From: Candidatus Kryptonium thompsonii
Lineage (GTDB): Bacteria; Bacteroidota; Ignavibacteria; Kryptoniales; Kryptoniaceae
DNA: 64,000 nucleotides
Direction of reading: 5' to 3'
NCBI GenBank assembly: GCA_001442925.1
Contig: LDXX01000001.1
Location: forward strand, 62,001-126,000
The position numbers and the translations under genes were made by a program. Numbering within the stretch: the stretch's first letter is position 1; the number at the start of each line of letters is the position of its first letter. Shown piece after piece: positions 54,885-64,000 of the stretch. Below the pieces are notes generated by a model that saw only the letters and a program-made list of their open reading frames with translations, was not told where the DNA came from and searched no databases.

Positions 54885-56384
54885 ATGACAGAGCGAATTT
54901 TCAAATATCTTACCAAAATACTTGACCCTGAATCCGCTAAACTTATCCTGAAACCATATAAACTTAATATACCACTCACGATCAGAACTAATACACTGAA
55001 AACTCAGGCAAACGAATTAAAATCTAAACTTGAGAATAAAGGTTTTAAACTTTTGGAGATTGACCTTGTGCCAGACTCCTTCATAGTTGAAGAAGAGCCT
55101 TTCCCTATTTCGAAAACGGTTGAACATTTTGCAGGTTTATTCTATGTACAAAGCTTATCTTCCATGCTTCCCTCGCTTATTCTTGAACCGAAGCCCAATG
55201 AGATAATTCTCGACATAGCTTCGGCGCCAGGCTCTAAAACAACTCATATTGCCCAACTTATGAAAAATACAGGCATCATTATAGCCAATGATATTTCATT
55301 TGAAAGATTAAAAGTTGTGGCGCATCAAATTGATAGACTTGGAATTTTAAATACTGCTATCACCTCAATTGATGGAAATAGGTTTGGTGCTATCCTTCCC
55401 GAAATTTTTGATAAAGCACTTGTAGATGCCCCATGCTCCGCGCTTGGGATAATATCAAAAGCAAATGAAGTTTTAAATTGGTGGAGCATCGATGAAGTTA
55501 AACGCCTGAGCAATAAGCAACAACAATTGCTCATAAGCGCGATAAAATCAGTTAAACCTGGAGGCATAATCGTTTACTCAACCTGCACTTTAACCGTTGA
55601 AGAAAATGAAATTGTGATTGATTCAATCTTAAAGAAATTTCCAGTTGAAATTGAAGAAATAGAATATAAAAAAGCTGAATTTGATGAAGGCATAACTTCT
55701 TATGATGGGCTTCCACTTGACGAAAGATTAAAAAAGGCGGTGCGCATTTATCCTTTCAAAGCGAACACAGAAGGTTTCTTCATAGCAAAATTAAGAAAAA
55801 CTGATTCAACCTTTTCAAAATCCCCAAAAATTACGGAAATAAACAATGGGAAAACAATCCAGCAGATAAAATTTTTGACAGCAAACGATGAGAAATTAAA
55901 ATCACCACTTAAGTTTCTAAGTGACGAGTTTGGGATAGAGGAAAAGATATGGGAGGAATTTGCGTTTTACTTCAAAGGTGATGAATTGTGGTTTAGCTCG
56001 CTCGACTGGATAAAGTTTTTAACAACTGATTTTTCACTTATTAATAAAAATTTCAAACATCATCTTTTGTCCAGCTTAGTTCAAAGAGTTGGCTTAAAGC
56101 TTGCCAAAGCAGTAAAAAATAAACAATGGAAAATTTCAACGAGTGCGCTTCAACTTTTGGCTCCGTTTATCACAAAAAATATAATCGAATTTGAAACCGA
56201 AGAACAGGCGCGCACATTCTTAAATGGCGGAACCATTAAAAATTTCCCGTCAAACTTCAATCCAGGGAGCTACATAGCTGTTAAGTTCGATGGCATAATC
56301 CTTGGCTGCGGACTTATAACGAAGGAAGGCTTAAAAAGTCAAATTCCAAAAGGGAGACGCTCTTCGGAGGTCGAGGTGATTTAA
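54885..56384 (+). CDS. RsmB/NOP-family rRNA/tRNA m5C methyltransferase
   Basis: A 499-residue SAM-dependent methyltransferase. The SAM-binding motif is DIASAPGSKTTHIAQL, the motif IV cysteine lies in DAPCSALG (Cys184), and the motif VI catalytic cysteine in VYSTCTLTVEENE (Cys234). A C-terminal PUA-like extension (about 400-499) resembles the RsmF/YebU layout. It methylates cytosine in rRNA or tRNA. It is followed after 1 bp by a family B DNA polymerase gene that carries its own ribosome-binding sequence (GAGGTG). Confidence 0.9.
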   Translation: MTERIFKYLTKILDPESAKLILKPYKLNIPLTIRTNTLKTQANELKSKLENKGFKLLEIDLVPDSFIVEEEPFPISKTVEHFAGLFYVQSLSSMLPSLILEPKPNEIILDIASAPGSKTTHIAQLMKNTGIIIANDISFERLKVVAHQIDRLGILNTAITSIDGNRFGAILPEIFDKALVDAPCSALGIISKANEVLNWWSIDEVKRLSNKQQQLLISAIKSVKPGGIIVYSTCTLTVEENEIVIDSILKKFPVEIEEIEYKKAEFDEGITSYDGLPLDERLKKAVRIYPFKANTEGFFIAKLRKTDSTFSKSPKITEINNGKTIQQIKFLTANDEKLKSPLKFLSDEFGIEEKIWEEFAFYFKGDELWFSSLDWIKFLTTDFSLINKNFKHHLLSSLVQRVGLKLAKAVKNKQWKISTSALQLLAPFITKNIIEFETEEQARTFLNGGTIKNFPSNFNPGSYIAVKFDGIILGCGLITKEGLKSQIPKGRRSSEVEVI

Positions 56385-56385
56385 A

Positions 56386-58683
56386 ATGGACGAGTTAATT
56401 TATGGACATAACCAGGAAAAGAATATAGTCGCCGTCCAACAACGCGATGAATCAACCGTCCATGCTTACATTAGAGAAGATGGGAATGTAAGAGAGGAGA
56501 TAAGAAAATTCTATCCCTTCTTCTTTCTCAATGATAAAACTTACATTGAGGGGTTTTATAAAAAATTTTGGATAAAAAAACTTGCCGGCAACAACTTTTA
56601 CCAATATGTTTGCGCGTTTGAGGAAATAACGGACATGTGGAATGCAATAAGATACATCCTGCGCAACTACAGCAATAGAAATGCGGTAAAGGTTGAGTCA
56701 TACACAGATACAGATATAATTTATCTACGCCCTGACCCAGTTCATCAATTCCTACTACAAACTGGAACGACATTATTTAAGGGAATGGAATTTAACGATA
56801 TATATCGCATTCAGCTTGATATAGAAACATATACAAAACATAGGTTCAGCAATCCTGAGAGAATTGAAGATAGAATTATTGTAATTTCCCTGACCGATAA
56901 TAGAGGCTGGAAACATATAATTGACGGTCGCAGGAAATCCGAGAAGCAAATGTTAATTGAACTTGTTGAGATAATTCGCAAGAAAGACCCCGATATAATT
57001 GAAGGGCATAACATTTTAAATTTCGATCTTCCATATCTTATAAAAAGGGCAGAACTTAACGAAGTTAAACTTTCACTCGGTAGAGATGGAAGCGAGCCAA
57101 AAATTACGACGATAACTTACGATCGTGAGACAGTCTTCACAGGCATAGAGATTTACGGGAGACATATAATTGACACATTAATTCTTGTTCAGCTTTACGA
57201 TTTTGTCAAACGAGAGTTTGAAAGCTATTCCTTGAAATATGTTGCGAAATACTTTGAAATTTCATCCCAAGATCGAATTTACATCCCCGGAGAAAAAATA
57301 GCATGGTACTGGGATAACGATCCGGAAAGTTTGATAAAATACGCCACTCAAGATGCCGAGGAAACGGGAAAACTTTCAGAGCTTCTTGCGCCCCCATATT
57401 TTTATCTTACTCAAATGTTACCGTTTTCACTTTGGCAGGTCATAAAATCCGGTTCATCTTCTAAAATTGAATCATTGCTTGTAAGAGCATATTTGAAAAG
57501 GAGGTATTCGCTTCCAAAACCGGATGTTGGATATCAAACAACGGGTGGTTACACAGATATATTTTACACTGGGGTATTTGAAAATGTTGTTCACGCGGAT
57601 ATCGAATCACTTTACCCATCAATTATGATAAACTTTAAAATTGGACCGAGGAAGGACGAAGCTGGGATCTTTTTGCAGATGCTTGAAAGCTTAACTAAAA
57701 TGAGGCTCGAGGCAAAACACAAAATGAAAAGCGCGACGACGCCTGAAGAAAGAGCGAAATATGACGCAATTCAATCAGCGTTTAAAATTTTGATCAATTC
57801 CTTCTACGGCTATCTTGGTTATAGCAGAGCGATATTCAATGATTATGAGAGCGCCGACAAGGTCACAATGACGGGTCAGAAAATCTTAAAGAAGCTTATC
57901 TTTGAGATAACAAATAAAGGTGGAAAAGTTATAGAAGCAGATACAGATGGAATTTACTTCATCCCACCGAAAGAATTTAGCTCCAATGAAGAAAAAGCGC
58001 TGGAATTTGTAAAGGATGTCGGTTCAACATTGCCGGAGGGTATAAACCTTGCTTTTAATGGGATTTACAAAAAAATGTTAAGTTATAAAAAGAAAAATTA
58101 TGCGCTTCTTGATAAAGACGGAAATATAGAAATAAAAGGGGCGTCGCTTATTTCAAGGGGAATGGAGCCGTTTGCGAGAAAGTATATAAGCGAATGCATA
58201 AAATTTTTGCTTAACAATGAAATTGAAAAAATTCATGAACTTTACAAATCAATCTATAAATCAATCGCCGAAAGAAAAATAGACATCCTTGAGCTTGCAA
58301 AGACAGAAACACTGCGTGAGCGACTCGATAGATATCAAGAGCTTGTTAGGCTTGGAAGAAGAAACAGAAGTGCAGCTTATGAACTTGCGATCGCAAGCGG
58401 GAGAAATTATAGACAGGGTGATAAAATAACCTACTATATCACCGGTTCAACTCCAGATGTTCGTTCATTTGAAAATTGTAAACTTGTTGAGGATTGGAAC
58501 CCTTTAAAGAGGGATGAGAACATACAGTATTATCTTGCAAAATTAAACGAATATACCAAAAGGTTTGAGATATTTTTCAAGCCGGAGGATTTCAAAAAGA
58601 TTTTTTCTTTGAGCGATGGTTTAAATTTTGATGATGTTCAGATAATCATAAAAAAACTTTCAAAGGAAATTGAAGTTGATTAA
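56386..58683 (+). CDS. family B DNA polymerase (DNA polymerase II-like)
   Basis: A 765-residue polymerase. The 3'-5' exonuclease motifs are intact: exo I in QLDIET (Asp145, Glu147), exo [12 protein letters not shown], exo [13 protein letters not shown]. The polymerase motifs also are: A in [10 protein letters not shown] (Asp405), B as [12 protein letters not shown] (about 467-478), C as EADTDG (Asp519, Asp521) with Gly where Ser is common, and KKKNY. The stretch between motifs A and B is short. Bacterial family B enzymes usually help bypass damaged DNA or restart forks. The gene shares its TAA stop region with a convergent gene. Confidence 0.92.
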   Translation: MDELIYGHNQEKNIVAVQQRDESTVHAYIREDGNVREEIRKFYPFFFLNDKTYIEGFYKKFWIKKLAGNNFYQYVCAFEEITDMWNAIRYILRNYSNRNAVKVESYTDTDIIYLRPDPVHQFLLQTGTTLFKGMEFNDIYRIQLDIETYTKHRFSNPERIEDRIIVISLTDNRGWKHIIDGRRKSEKQMLIELVEIIRKKDPDIIEGHNILNFDLPYLIKRAELNEVKLSLGRDGSEPKITTITYDRETVFTGIEIYGRHIIDTLILVQLYDFVKREFESYSLKYVAKYFEISSQDRIYIPGEKIAWYWDNDPESLIKYATQDAEETGKLSELLAPPYFYLTQMLPFSLWQVIKSGSSSKIESLLVRAYLKRRYSLPKPDVGYQTTGGYTDIFYTGVFENVVHADIESLYPSIMINFKIGPRKDEAGIFLQMLESLTKMRLEAKHKMKSATTPEERAKYDAIQSAFKILINSFYGYLGYSRAIFNDYESADKVTMTGQKILKKLIFEITNKGGKVIEADTDGIYFIPPKEFSSNEEKALEFVKDVGSTLPEGINLAFNGIYKKMLSYKKKNYALLDKDGNIEIKGASLISRGMEPFARKYISECIKFLLNNEIEKIHELYKSIYKSIAERKIDILELAKTETLRERLDRYQELVRLGRRNRSAAYELAIASGRNYRQGDKITYYITGSTPDVRSFENCKLVEDWNPLKRDENIQYYLAKLNEYTKRFEIFFKPEDFKKIFSLSDGLNFDDVQIIIKKLSKEIEVD

Positions 58684-59096
58684 GCGACCTTTTGCTTTTT
58701 ATTTCTTTCAAACCACTCTTTAATAAAATTAACGATTTCAGTTGTTAAGGTTCCAGGTGTAAAGATTTCAGCAACTCCCATTTCCTTTAACTTTGGTATA
58801 TCTTCATCCGGAATTATCCCCCCACCGACTAAAAGGACATCATCAAGCCCTTTTTCTTTCATGAGACTAATTATCTTCGGGAAAATTGTCATGTGCGCCC
58901 CACTTAAAATGCTAACCCCGATCACATCAACATCTTCTTGAATTGCAGCTGAAACTATCATCTCAGGAGTCTGCCTCAAGCCAGTATAAATCACTTCCAT
59001 CCCAGCATCCCTAAGCGCAGCTGCCACTACCTTGGCTCCCCTATCATGCCCATCAAGTCCAGCTTTTGCTATTAAAACTCTTATTTTTCTTTCCAT
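58680..59096 (-). CDS. cobalamin-binding subunit of methylmalonyl-CoA mutase-type enzyme
   Basis: A 138-residue B12-binding domain with DGHDRG (Asp15, His17, Gly20), where His17 is the lower cobalt ligand, plus the [12 protein letters not shown] and GGGIIPDED loops. This is the stand-alone small subunit seen where mutase is split into two genes; the large subunit is elsewhere. It fits with meaB at 3102. Its stop and that of the convergent polymerase gene share the palindrome TTAA (58680-58683). Confidence 0.93.
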   Translation of the reverse strand: MERKIRVLIAKAGLDGHDRGAKVVAAALRDAGMEVIYTGLRQTPEMIVSAAIQEDVDVIGVSILSGAHMTIFPKIISLMKEKGLDDVLLVGGGIIPDEDIPKLKEMGVAEIFTPGTLTTEIVNFIKEWFERNKKQKVA

Positions 59097-59119
59097 CTGA
59101 TTTTCTATTTTTGTTTTTC

Positions 59120-59135
59120 AACTTGCAATAACAAA
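59120..59135 (-). repeat. leader element, copy C (14 of 16 bases)
   Basis: On the minus strand TTTGTTATTGCAAGTT lies 23 bases before the ATG of the B12-binding subunit. Two substitutions relative to copies A and B. It occupies the 128-bp divergent gap to plsC. Confidence 0.35.
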
Positions 59136-59169
59136 TTTAAAAAATGTAACTGATTTTTTCAAACTCAAC

Positions 59170-59198
59170 TTGATTTTCTCACCCATTTTCATTATCAT
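59170..59198 (+). promoter_or_regulatory. possible promoter for plsC-gatC-kdsB-pyrG
   Basis: TTGATT (59170-59175) and TATCAT (59193-59198) with a 17-base spacer, 26 bases before the plsC ATG. The spacing is standard for sigma-70; no experimental support. Confidence 0.4.
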
Positions 59199-59224
59199 TG
59201 TAAAAAACCGACCACAGCACAAAG

Positions 59225-59944
59225 ATGAAAAAAATTTCTTTCTGGTTAAAAGCTGGAATCATTGTTTTAATTACAATCCCAATGGCAATCATCACCTTTT
59301 TACTTCTCCCTTTTAACTACAAAGGCAAAATTTATCATTTCATGGCAAAAATTTGGTCGAAAATTATTCTCGCAATTTTCAATGTCAAAGTTAAAGTTAA
59401 AGGCCTTGAAAATATCTCAAGTAAACAAAATTACATCTACATTTCAAACCATGCAAGTGCAATGGATATACCAGCGCTTATCTCTGGCATACCTGATCAA
59501 ATTAGATTTCTTGCAAAACAAGAGCTCGGTAGAATACCACTATGGGGATGGCTTTTAAAACATGGTGGCTATATTCTAATTGACAGAAGGAATCCCAAGA
59601 GAGCAATAAGAAGCGTTCAAAAGGCAATTGAAAAAATTAAAAGCGGTGTCTCCGTTCTTGTTTTTGCTGAGGGAACCCGAAGCGTTGATGGTGAACTTCT
59701 ACCATTTAAACGAGGTGGCTTTATGCTTGCAATTAAATCAAAAACACCTGTTGTCCCAGTTACAATTTTTAACAGTCACAATATAATGAGAAAACATAAA
59801 CTTGAAGTAAATCCAGGAACTATCGAAATTATGATCGACAAACCTATTCCAGTTGATGAATTTTCAGGCAGGGACGGAGAAACTAAACTTATGGAGTTAA
59901 CTCGAAGCGTGATCGAAAAAAATTTAAAAACAAAAATAAAATAA
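59225..59944 (+). CDS. plsC: 1-acyl-sn-glycerol-3-phosphate acyltransferase
   Basis: Acylates lysophosphatidic acid to phosphatidic acid, a step in phospholipid synthesis. The 239-residue protein has one N-terminal membrane helix, the catalytic HxxxxD as NHASAMD, the glycerophosphate-binding FAEGTRS, and the PVVPVTIFN motif. It heads a plus-strand run, with gatC starting 4 bp after its stop. Confidence 0.94.
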   Translation: MKKISFWLKAGIIVLITIPMAIITFLLLPFNYKGKIYHFMAKIWSKIILAIFNVKVKVKGLENISSKQNYIYISNHASAMDIPALISGIPDQIRFLAKQELGRIPLWGWLLKHGGYILIDRRNPKRAIRSVQKAIEKIKSGVSVLVFAEGTRSVDGELLPFKRGGFMLAIKSKTPVVPVTIFNSHNIMRKHKLEVNPGTIEIMIDKPIPVDEFSGRDGETKLMELTRSVIEKNLKTKIK

Positions 59945-59948
59945 CATC

Positions 59949-60278
59949 ATGCCAGTCACCATTAAAGATGTTGAATATATAGCAAACCTCGCAAGGCTTG
60001 AATTTAAAGAAGAGGAAAAAGAAAAGTTTACAGAACAATTTAACAGAATTCTTGAATACATAGATAAACTTAATGAACTTGACACAACGGATGTTGAACC
60101 ACTTTACCACGTCATTGACTTAAAGAATGTTTTTCGCGAGGATATTGTAAAGGAAAGCTATCCTCGTGAGGAGATATTAAAAAACGCACCATCCAGGACC
60201 GAGTTTTTCTTTAAGGTTCCAAAGGTAATTCAGGTAGAAAAACCCCAAAAAGAGAATGAAGATAAAGAACAAAGTTAA
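59949..60278 (+). CDS. gatC: Asp-tRNA(Asn)/Glu-tRNA(Gln) amidotransferase subunit C
   Basis: The small subunit that stabilises GatA on GatB. The 109-residue protein has the family core YIANLARLEFKEEEK, FNRILEYIDKLNELD and DVEPLYHVIDLKNVFRED, with a short Glu/Lys-rich tail. gatA and gatB are not in the window. Its presence implies that Gln-tRNA or Asn-tRNA is made by transamidation. kdsB begins 3 bp after its stop. Confidence 0.94.
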   Translation: MPVTIKDVEYIANLARLEFKEEEKEKFTEQFNRILEYIDKLNELDTTDVEPLYHVIDLKNVFREDIVKESYPREEILKNAPSRTEFFFKVPKVIQVEKPQKENEDKEQS

Positions 60279-60281
60279 GTT

Positions 60282-61046
60282 ATGCCTCGAATCATTGGAG
60301 TAATACCCGCAAGGTATGCCTCGAGTAGATTTCCAGGGAAACCACTCGCAGATATACTTGGTAAGCCAATGATAAGGTGGGTTTACGAGAACGCGATGTC
60401 ATCAAAATTGATAAATGATGTTTATGTTGCAACAGATGATGAAAGGATTTTTAATACCGTTAAAAATTTTGGTGGAAATGTGATCATGACACCCTCTGAG
60501 ATTCCGACCGGAACAGACAGAATAGCTTACGCTGTTAGAAACATCGATGCGGATATAATTGTAAACATCCAAGGTGATGAACCTTTGATCTCTGGAGATA
60601 TGATTGATTCCGCTATAGAGCCATTTTTAAAAGAAGAAGATAACGATATTGATATTTCAACACTTGCAGTTAAAATTACAGATGTTGAAACCCTTTTCAA
60701 CCCAAATGTTGTGAAAGTTGTTTTCGATAAAAAAAATTTTGCGCTTTATTTCTCGCGAAGCCCAATTCCGTTCTGCAGGGATGCGCAGAGAAGAGATGAA
60801 TGGTTAAAATTAGGAGTTTATTACAAACACATCGGCATTTACGTTTATAAAAGAAACTCGCTTTTTAAGTTTGTAAACTTAAAAACATCAAAACTTGAAG
60901 AATTGGAAAAGCTTGAACAGTTAAGGGCAATTGAAAATGGGATGAGAATAAAAGTTGTGATAACTGATAAAGACACAATAGGTGTTGATACATTTTCTGA
61001 TATTGAAAATGTGGTTTCTATTTTAAAACAAAAAACGAGTTTTTGA
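60282..61046 (+). CDS. kdsB: 3-deoxy-manno-octulosonate cytidylyltransferase
   Basis: Activates KDO to CMP-KDO for lipopolysaccharide core. The 254-residue protein has the start [19 protein letters not shown], the NIQGDEPLI motif for CTP-Mg binding and [11 protein letters not shown] near the end. This supports a Gram-negative envelope. It stands between gatC and pyrG, separated by 3 and 1 bp; the CTP it uses comes from the next enzyme. Confidence 0.96.
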   Translation: MPRIIGVIPARYASSRFPGKPLADILGKPMIRWVYENAMSSKLINDVYVATDDERIFNTVKNFGGNVIMTPSEIPTGTDRIAYAVRNIDADIIVNIQGDEPLISGDMIDSAIEPFLKEEDNDIDISTLAVKITDVETLFNPNVVKVVFDKKNFALYFSRSPIPFCRDAQRRDEWLKLGVYYKHIGIYVYKRNSLFKFVNLKTSKLEELEKLEQLRAIENGMRIKVVITDKDTIGVDTFSDIENVVSILKQKTSF

Positions 61047-61047
61047 A

Positions 61048-62706
61048 ATGACAAACAAAAAAACGAAATATATTTTCGTCACTGGTGGAGTTGTCTCATC
61101 GCTTGGGAAAGGAATAGCATGTGCATCTCTTGGGCTTTTGTTGAAAGCAAGGGGTTTAAAAGTTACAATCCAAAAATTTGATCCGTACATAAATGTTGAT
61201 GCTGGAACAATGAATCCATATCAACATGGCGAAGTCTATGTAACGGATGACGGAGCCGAAACCGACCTCGACCTTGGACATTACGAAAGATTTCTCGACA
61301 TAAGCATGTCAAGGTTAAACAACACAACAACAGGACAAGTTTACCACGAGGTCATAATGCGCGAAAGGAAAGGTGATTATCTTGGTGCAACTGTTCAGGT
61401 TGTTCCACATATAACAGACGAAATTAAAAGGAGAATTACCCTGATCGCAAATGAAGATGATTATGATGTTATCATAACTGAAATTGGCGGGACAGTTGGA
61501 GATATAGAAGGTCTCCCTTTCCTTGAAGCGATAAGACAATTTATGCTTCAAGTTGGGAAGCAAAATGCAATTAACATACATGTGACTCTTGTACCTTATA
61601 TAAAATCAACAGGTGAGCTTAAAACAAAACCGACACAACACAGCGTAAAAACATTGCTTGAAATTGGAATTCAACCTGACATTTTAATCTGCAGGACAGA
61701 AAGACCTTTAACCAAGGAAATAAAAGAGAAAATCGCTCTTTTCACAAATGTCGAGCCAGAGGCGGTGATCCAAGGAATTGATGTTGAATCAATCTATGAA
61801 GTCCCGCTGATCTTTTATGAAGAGGGGCTCGATAATATTGTTCTTAAAAAGTTAAACATATCAGCCAAAGAGCCAAACTTGACAGAGTGGATAAAATTTG
61901 TTGAAAAGATAAAAAACCCAAAAGATAGCGTTGAAATTGCAATCTGTGGGAAATATACAGAATTGAGAGATGCTTATAAAAGCATAATAGAGTCATTCGT
62001 TCACGCTGGTGCTGAAAACGAATGCAAAGTCAATATAAAGTGGATAAAGGCTGAGGATATTGAAAAATACGGTGCGGAGAAATTTCTAAAAGATGTTCAT
62101 GGGCTTTTGATCCCTGGAGGTTTTGGGGAGAGAGGAGTTGAAGGTAAAATTAAGGCAATTCAATTTGCCCGTGAAAATGAAATTCCATTCTTTGGTATTT
62201 GCCTTGGCATGCAATGCGCTGTGATTGAATTTGCGAGAAATGTGTGTGGTTTAAAGGATGCAAATAGCACGGAGTTTAATCCAGCAACTCCATATCCTGT
62301 GATCGACCTTTTACCTGAGCAAATGGGGATTCAAATGAAGGGTGGAAGTATGAGGCTTGGTCTATATCCAGCGGTTTTAAAACCGGGCACAAAAGCATAT
62401 GCAGCTTACGGAACTGATAGAATAAACGAAAGGCATAGGCACAGATATGAACTTAACAATAAATTTAGGGAAATTCTTGAGGCAAACGGGATGATTTTCA
62501 GCGGTCTTTCACCAGACGGTTCACTTGTTGAGATAATCGAAATTCCAAACCATCCATGGTTTGTCGGGGTTCAATTCCATCCCGAACTCAAATCAAGGGC
62601 GACAAAACCCCATCCGCTCTTTCGAGATTTTGTAAGGTCTGCTCTTGAATTCAAAAGGAAAAAAGCAAAAACTTTTGAAGAAACAAATGTAAATGCCAAA
62701 GTTTAG
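61048..62706 (+). CDS. pyrG: CTP synthase
   Basis: Makes CTP from UTP with glutamine. The 552-residue protein has the synthetase start [35 protein letters not shown], and a class I glutamine amidotransferase domain with the cysteine in [11 protein letters not shown] and the [16 protein letters not shown] segment. The N- and C-terminal domains are complete. Its last codons overlap the start of glnE by 14 bp, and kdsB precedes it by 1 bp. Confidence 0.97.
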   Translation: MTNKKTKYIFVTGGVVSSLGKGIACASLGLLLKARGLKVTIQKFDPYINVDAGTMNPYQHGEVYVTDDGAETDLDLGHYERFLDISMSRLNNTTTGQVYHEVIMRERKGDYLGATVQVVPHITDEIKRRITLIANEDDYDVIITEIGGTVGDIEGLPFLEAIRQFMLQVGKQNAINIHVTLVPYIKSTGELKTKPTQHSVKTLLEIGIQPDILICRTERPLTKEIKEKIALFTNVEPEAVIQGIDVESIYEVPLIFYEEGLDNIVLKKLNISAKEPNLTEWIKFVEKIKNPKDSVEIAICGKYTELRDAYKSIIESFVHAGAENECKVNIKWIKAEDIEKYGAEKFLKDVHGLLIPGGFGERGVEGKIKAIQFARENEIPFFGICLGMQCAVIEFARNVCGLKDANSTEFNPATPYPVIDLLPEQMGIQMKGGSMRLGLYPAVLKPGTKAYAAYGTDRINERHRHRYELNNKFREILEANGMIFSGLSPDGSLVEIIEIPNHPWFVGVQFHPELKSRATKPHPLFRDFVRSALEFKRKKAKTFEETNVNAKV

Positions 62707-64000
62707 CTTTGATGCAAAAACAAAGCAAACTTTAAGAAAAATCTTCAGGTCAAATGAAAAGTCAATTGAGAATTTTGAAAATCTTGTTAATAACTTTATA
62801 GATTCGACCGCAAGATTTGACCTTATAGATAAATTTATCGAAAACTTTATCTCCTCCCTTACCTTCTCACCAAATCCAGAGCAAAGTTTAAATAACTTCA
62901 TTCGTTTCATCGAGAACTCGTTTAGCAAATCATCCCTTTATAAAGAGTTTGCCCTTCACCAGCAAATGTTGAAAATCTTGCTCACAACCTTTGGATACTC
63001 CCAATACTTTGCAGATATACTTGTGCGCGACCCCGAACTATTCCACTGGCTCACATCAACAAATGCCCTCGACAAAAAGCTATCAAGAGAAGATTATTTA
63101 AACGAGGGGAAAAATTCAATCTCATATTTTCAAAGCGTTAAAAATAAACTTAATGCATTAAGGCGATTTAAACGAAGGGAGATTTTGAGAATTGGCTTAC
63201 GCGATATCCTCGGCATCGCCAATTTTGAAGAAACCGTCACATCTTTATCTGATCTTGCTGAAGCGATAGTTGAAATTTGTCTTCAACTTGCGATTGAAGA
63301 AACAAGAAAAAAATTTTCATCCTTTCCTGAAACTGAATTTTGCATAATTGCCCTTGGTAAACTTGGGGGAAAAGAATTAAACTACAGCTCGGATATAGAC
63401 CTGATCTTTATTTACAATCGAGATGGGGAGCTAAAGATTAATGGTGAAGTTATCTCTTATTACGAAATATTCAATCGTCTCGTCTCCACTCTCATAAATT
63501 TTCTCTCAGAGAAAACCGAGGAAGGTTCTCTTTATAGAGCCGATTTCAGGTTAAGACCCGAGGGGAGCGCAGGTTCACTGGCTCGTTCTTTACTTGGTTA
63601 TTTAACATATTATGAAGTTTACGGGAAGATATGGGAAAGACAAATGCTGATCAAAGCGAGGCCCATCGCTGGTGATTTAAACTTCGGCTGGAAATTTTTA
63701 AACATGCTTGATTCATTTATTTACCCAAGTTCGTTCTTGGATAACCCGATCCGTGAAATTGCTAAGATAAAAGCCAAACTTGAAGCGATCTCAACAAGTG
63801 AATACGATATCAAACTGCGACGGGGTGGAATAAGGGATATTGAGTTTATAGTTCAAACTCTCCAGCTTTTAAATGCTGGAACTTTACCTGAGCTGAAAAC
63901 ACAAAATACATTAAACGCAATTGAAAGACTTTCAAACTACGGATTGCTGACAAAAAGCGAGGCAAAAATACTAACCGAAAATTACATCTATTTCCGAAGA
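62693..64000 (+). CDS. glnE: glutamine synthetase adenylyltransferase GlnE, N-terminal part (runs off the window)
   Basis: The frame is open for 436 codons to the window edge, starting at ATG 62693 within the pyrG end. The N-terminal adenylyl-removing domain is evident: [18 protein letters not shown] (from about residue 222), [14 protein letters not shown], and [15 protein letters not shown]. GlnE adds and removes AMP on glutamine synthetase in response to nitrogen status. The C-terminal adenylyltransferase domain is expected beyond the window. Full-length proteins are usually over 900 residues. Confidence 0.95.
   Translation, partial: MPKFSFDAKTKQTLRKIFRSNEKSIENFENLVNNFIDSTARFDLIDKFIENFISSLTFSPNPEQSLNNFIRFIENSFSKSSLYKEFALHQQMLKILLTTFGYSQYFADILVRDPELFHWLTSTNALDKKLSREDYLNEGKNSISYFQSVKNKLNALRRFKRREILRIGLRDILGIANFEETVTSLSDLAEAIVEICLQLAIEETRKKFSSFPETEFCIIALGKLGGKELNYSSDIDLIFIYNRDGELKINGEVISYYEIFNRLVSTLINFLSEKTEEGSLYRADFRLRPEGSAGSLARSLLGYLTYYEVYGKIWERQMLIKARPIAGDLNFGWKFLNMLDSFIYPSSFLDNPIREIAKIKAKLEAISTSEYDIKLRRGGIRDIEFIVQTLQLLNAGTLPELKTQNTLNAIERLSNYGLLTKSEAKILTENYIYFRR

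Overview
The window reads as a low-GC chromosomal segment from a Gram-negative bacterium of the Bacteroidota/Chlorobi (FCB) assemblage. The best guess is a thermophilic, Ignavibacteria- or Kryptonia-like lineage. Support for the assemblage: two secreted proteins with C-terminal sorting/FlgD-like tails of the type IX secretion kind, two PorV/PorQ-like outer-membrane proteins, a tiny AURKAIP1/COX24-type ribosomal protein, a KdsB for LPS, and few strong Shine-Dalgarno sites. The thermophile part is an inference from the TrpB2-type enzyme and overall character; no 16S gene is present to prove it. I saw no tRNA, rRNA, insertion sequence, prophage or CRISPR array. Genes are packed tightly, many with 4-bp ATGA stop/start overlaps, and no gap exceeds 300 bp.

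Layout. 1-1894 (+): end of dapD, asd and comFC (lysine/aspartate pathway). 1900-9020 (-): acyl-CoA dehydrogenase, MeaB GTPase, sugar epimerase, a PSMA-like secreted M28 peptidase, a nitroreductase, a PflX-like radical SAM protein and a small membrane protein. 9276-15584 (+): site-2 protease, a lipoprotein, a BNR-repeat secreted protein, two PorV/PorQ-like barrels and a glycosyltransferase. 15560-54712 (-): about 39 kb all on one strand, with lgt, hisS, a PTS IIA protein, a nucleotidyltransferase/phosphomutase fusion, tryptophanase plus permease, secreted M1 and M14 peptidases, SplB-like radical SAM, DUF1015, era, a GH94 phosphorylase, a lipid kinase, a cluster of two FAD oxidoreductases with NanE and a diaminopentanoate-dehydrogenase-like enzyme, a ZIP transporter, a 48-codon gene, an esterase, HyuA, a frameshifted zinc-ribbon/Yip1 gene, a permease, fmt-def-gltX, trpB2, a phospholipase C/P1 nuclease-like protein, a 31-residue ribosomal protein, a zinc-ribbon TPR protein, HU and sppA. 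54885-58683 (+): rsmB-like methyltransferase and a family B DNA polymerase. 58680-59096 (-): a B12-binding subunit. 59225-64000 (+): plsC, gatC, kdsB, pyrG and the start of glnE.

Taken together, the secreted M28, M1 and M14 metallopeptidases, the amino-acid permease with tryptophanase, MeaB with the B12-binding subunit, and the HyuA-permease operon suggest a heterotroph living on peptides and amino acids. GH94 and NanE add some sugar or amino-sugar salvage. The parts most worth following up are the FAD/NanE/amine-dehydrogenase cluster (36291-40690), the doubly coupled 48-codon gene (41487-41633), the FAD-neighbouring HyuA operon with its homopolymer frameshift, and a short leader element shared by several 5' ends between 49 and 60 kb.
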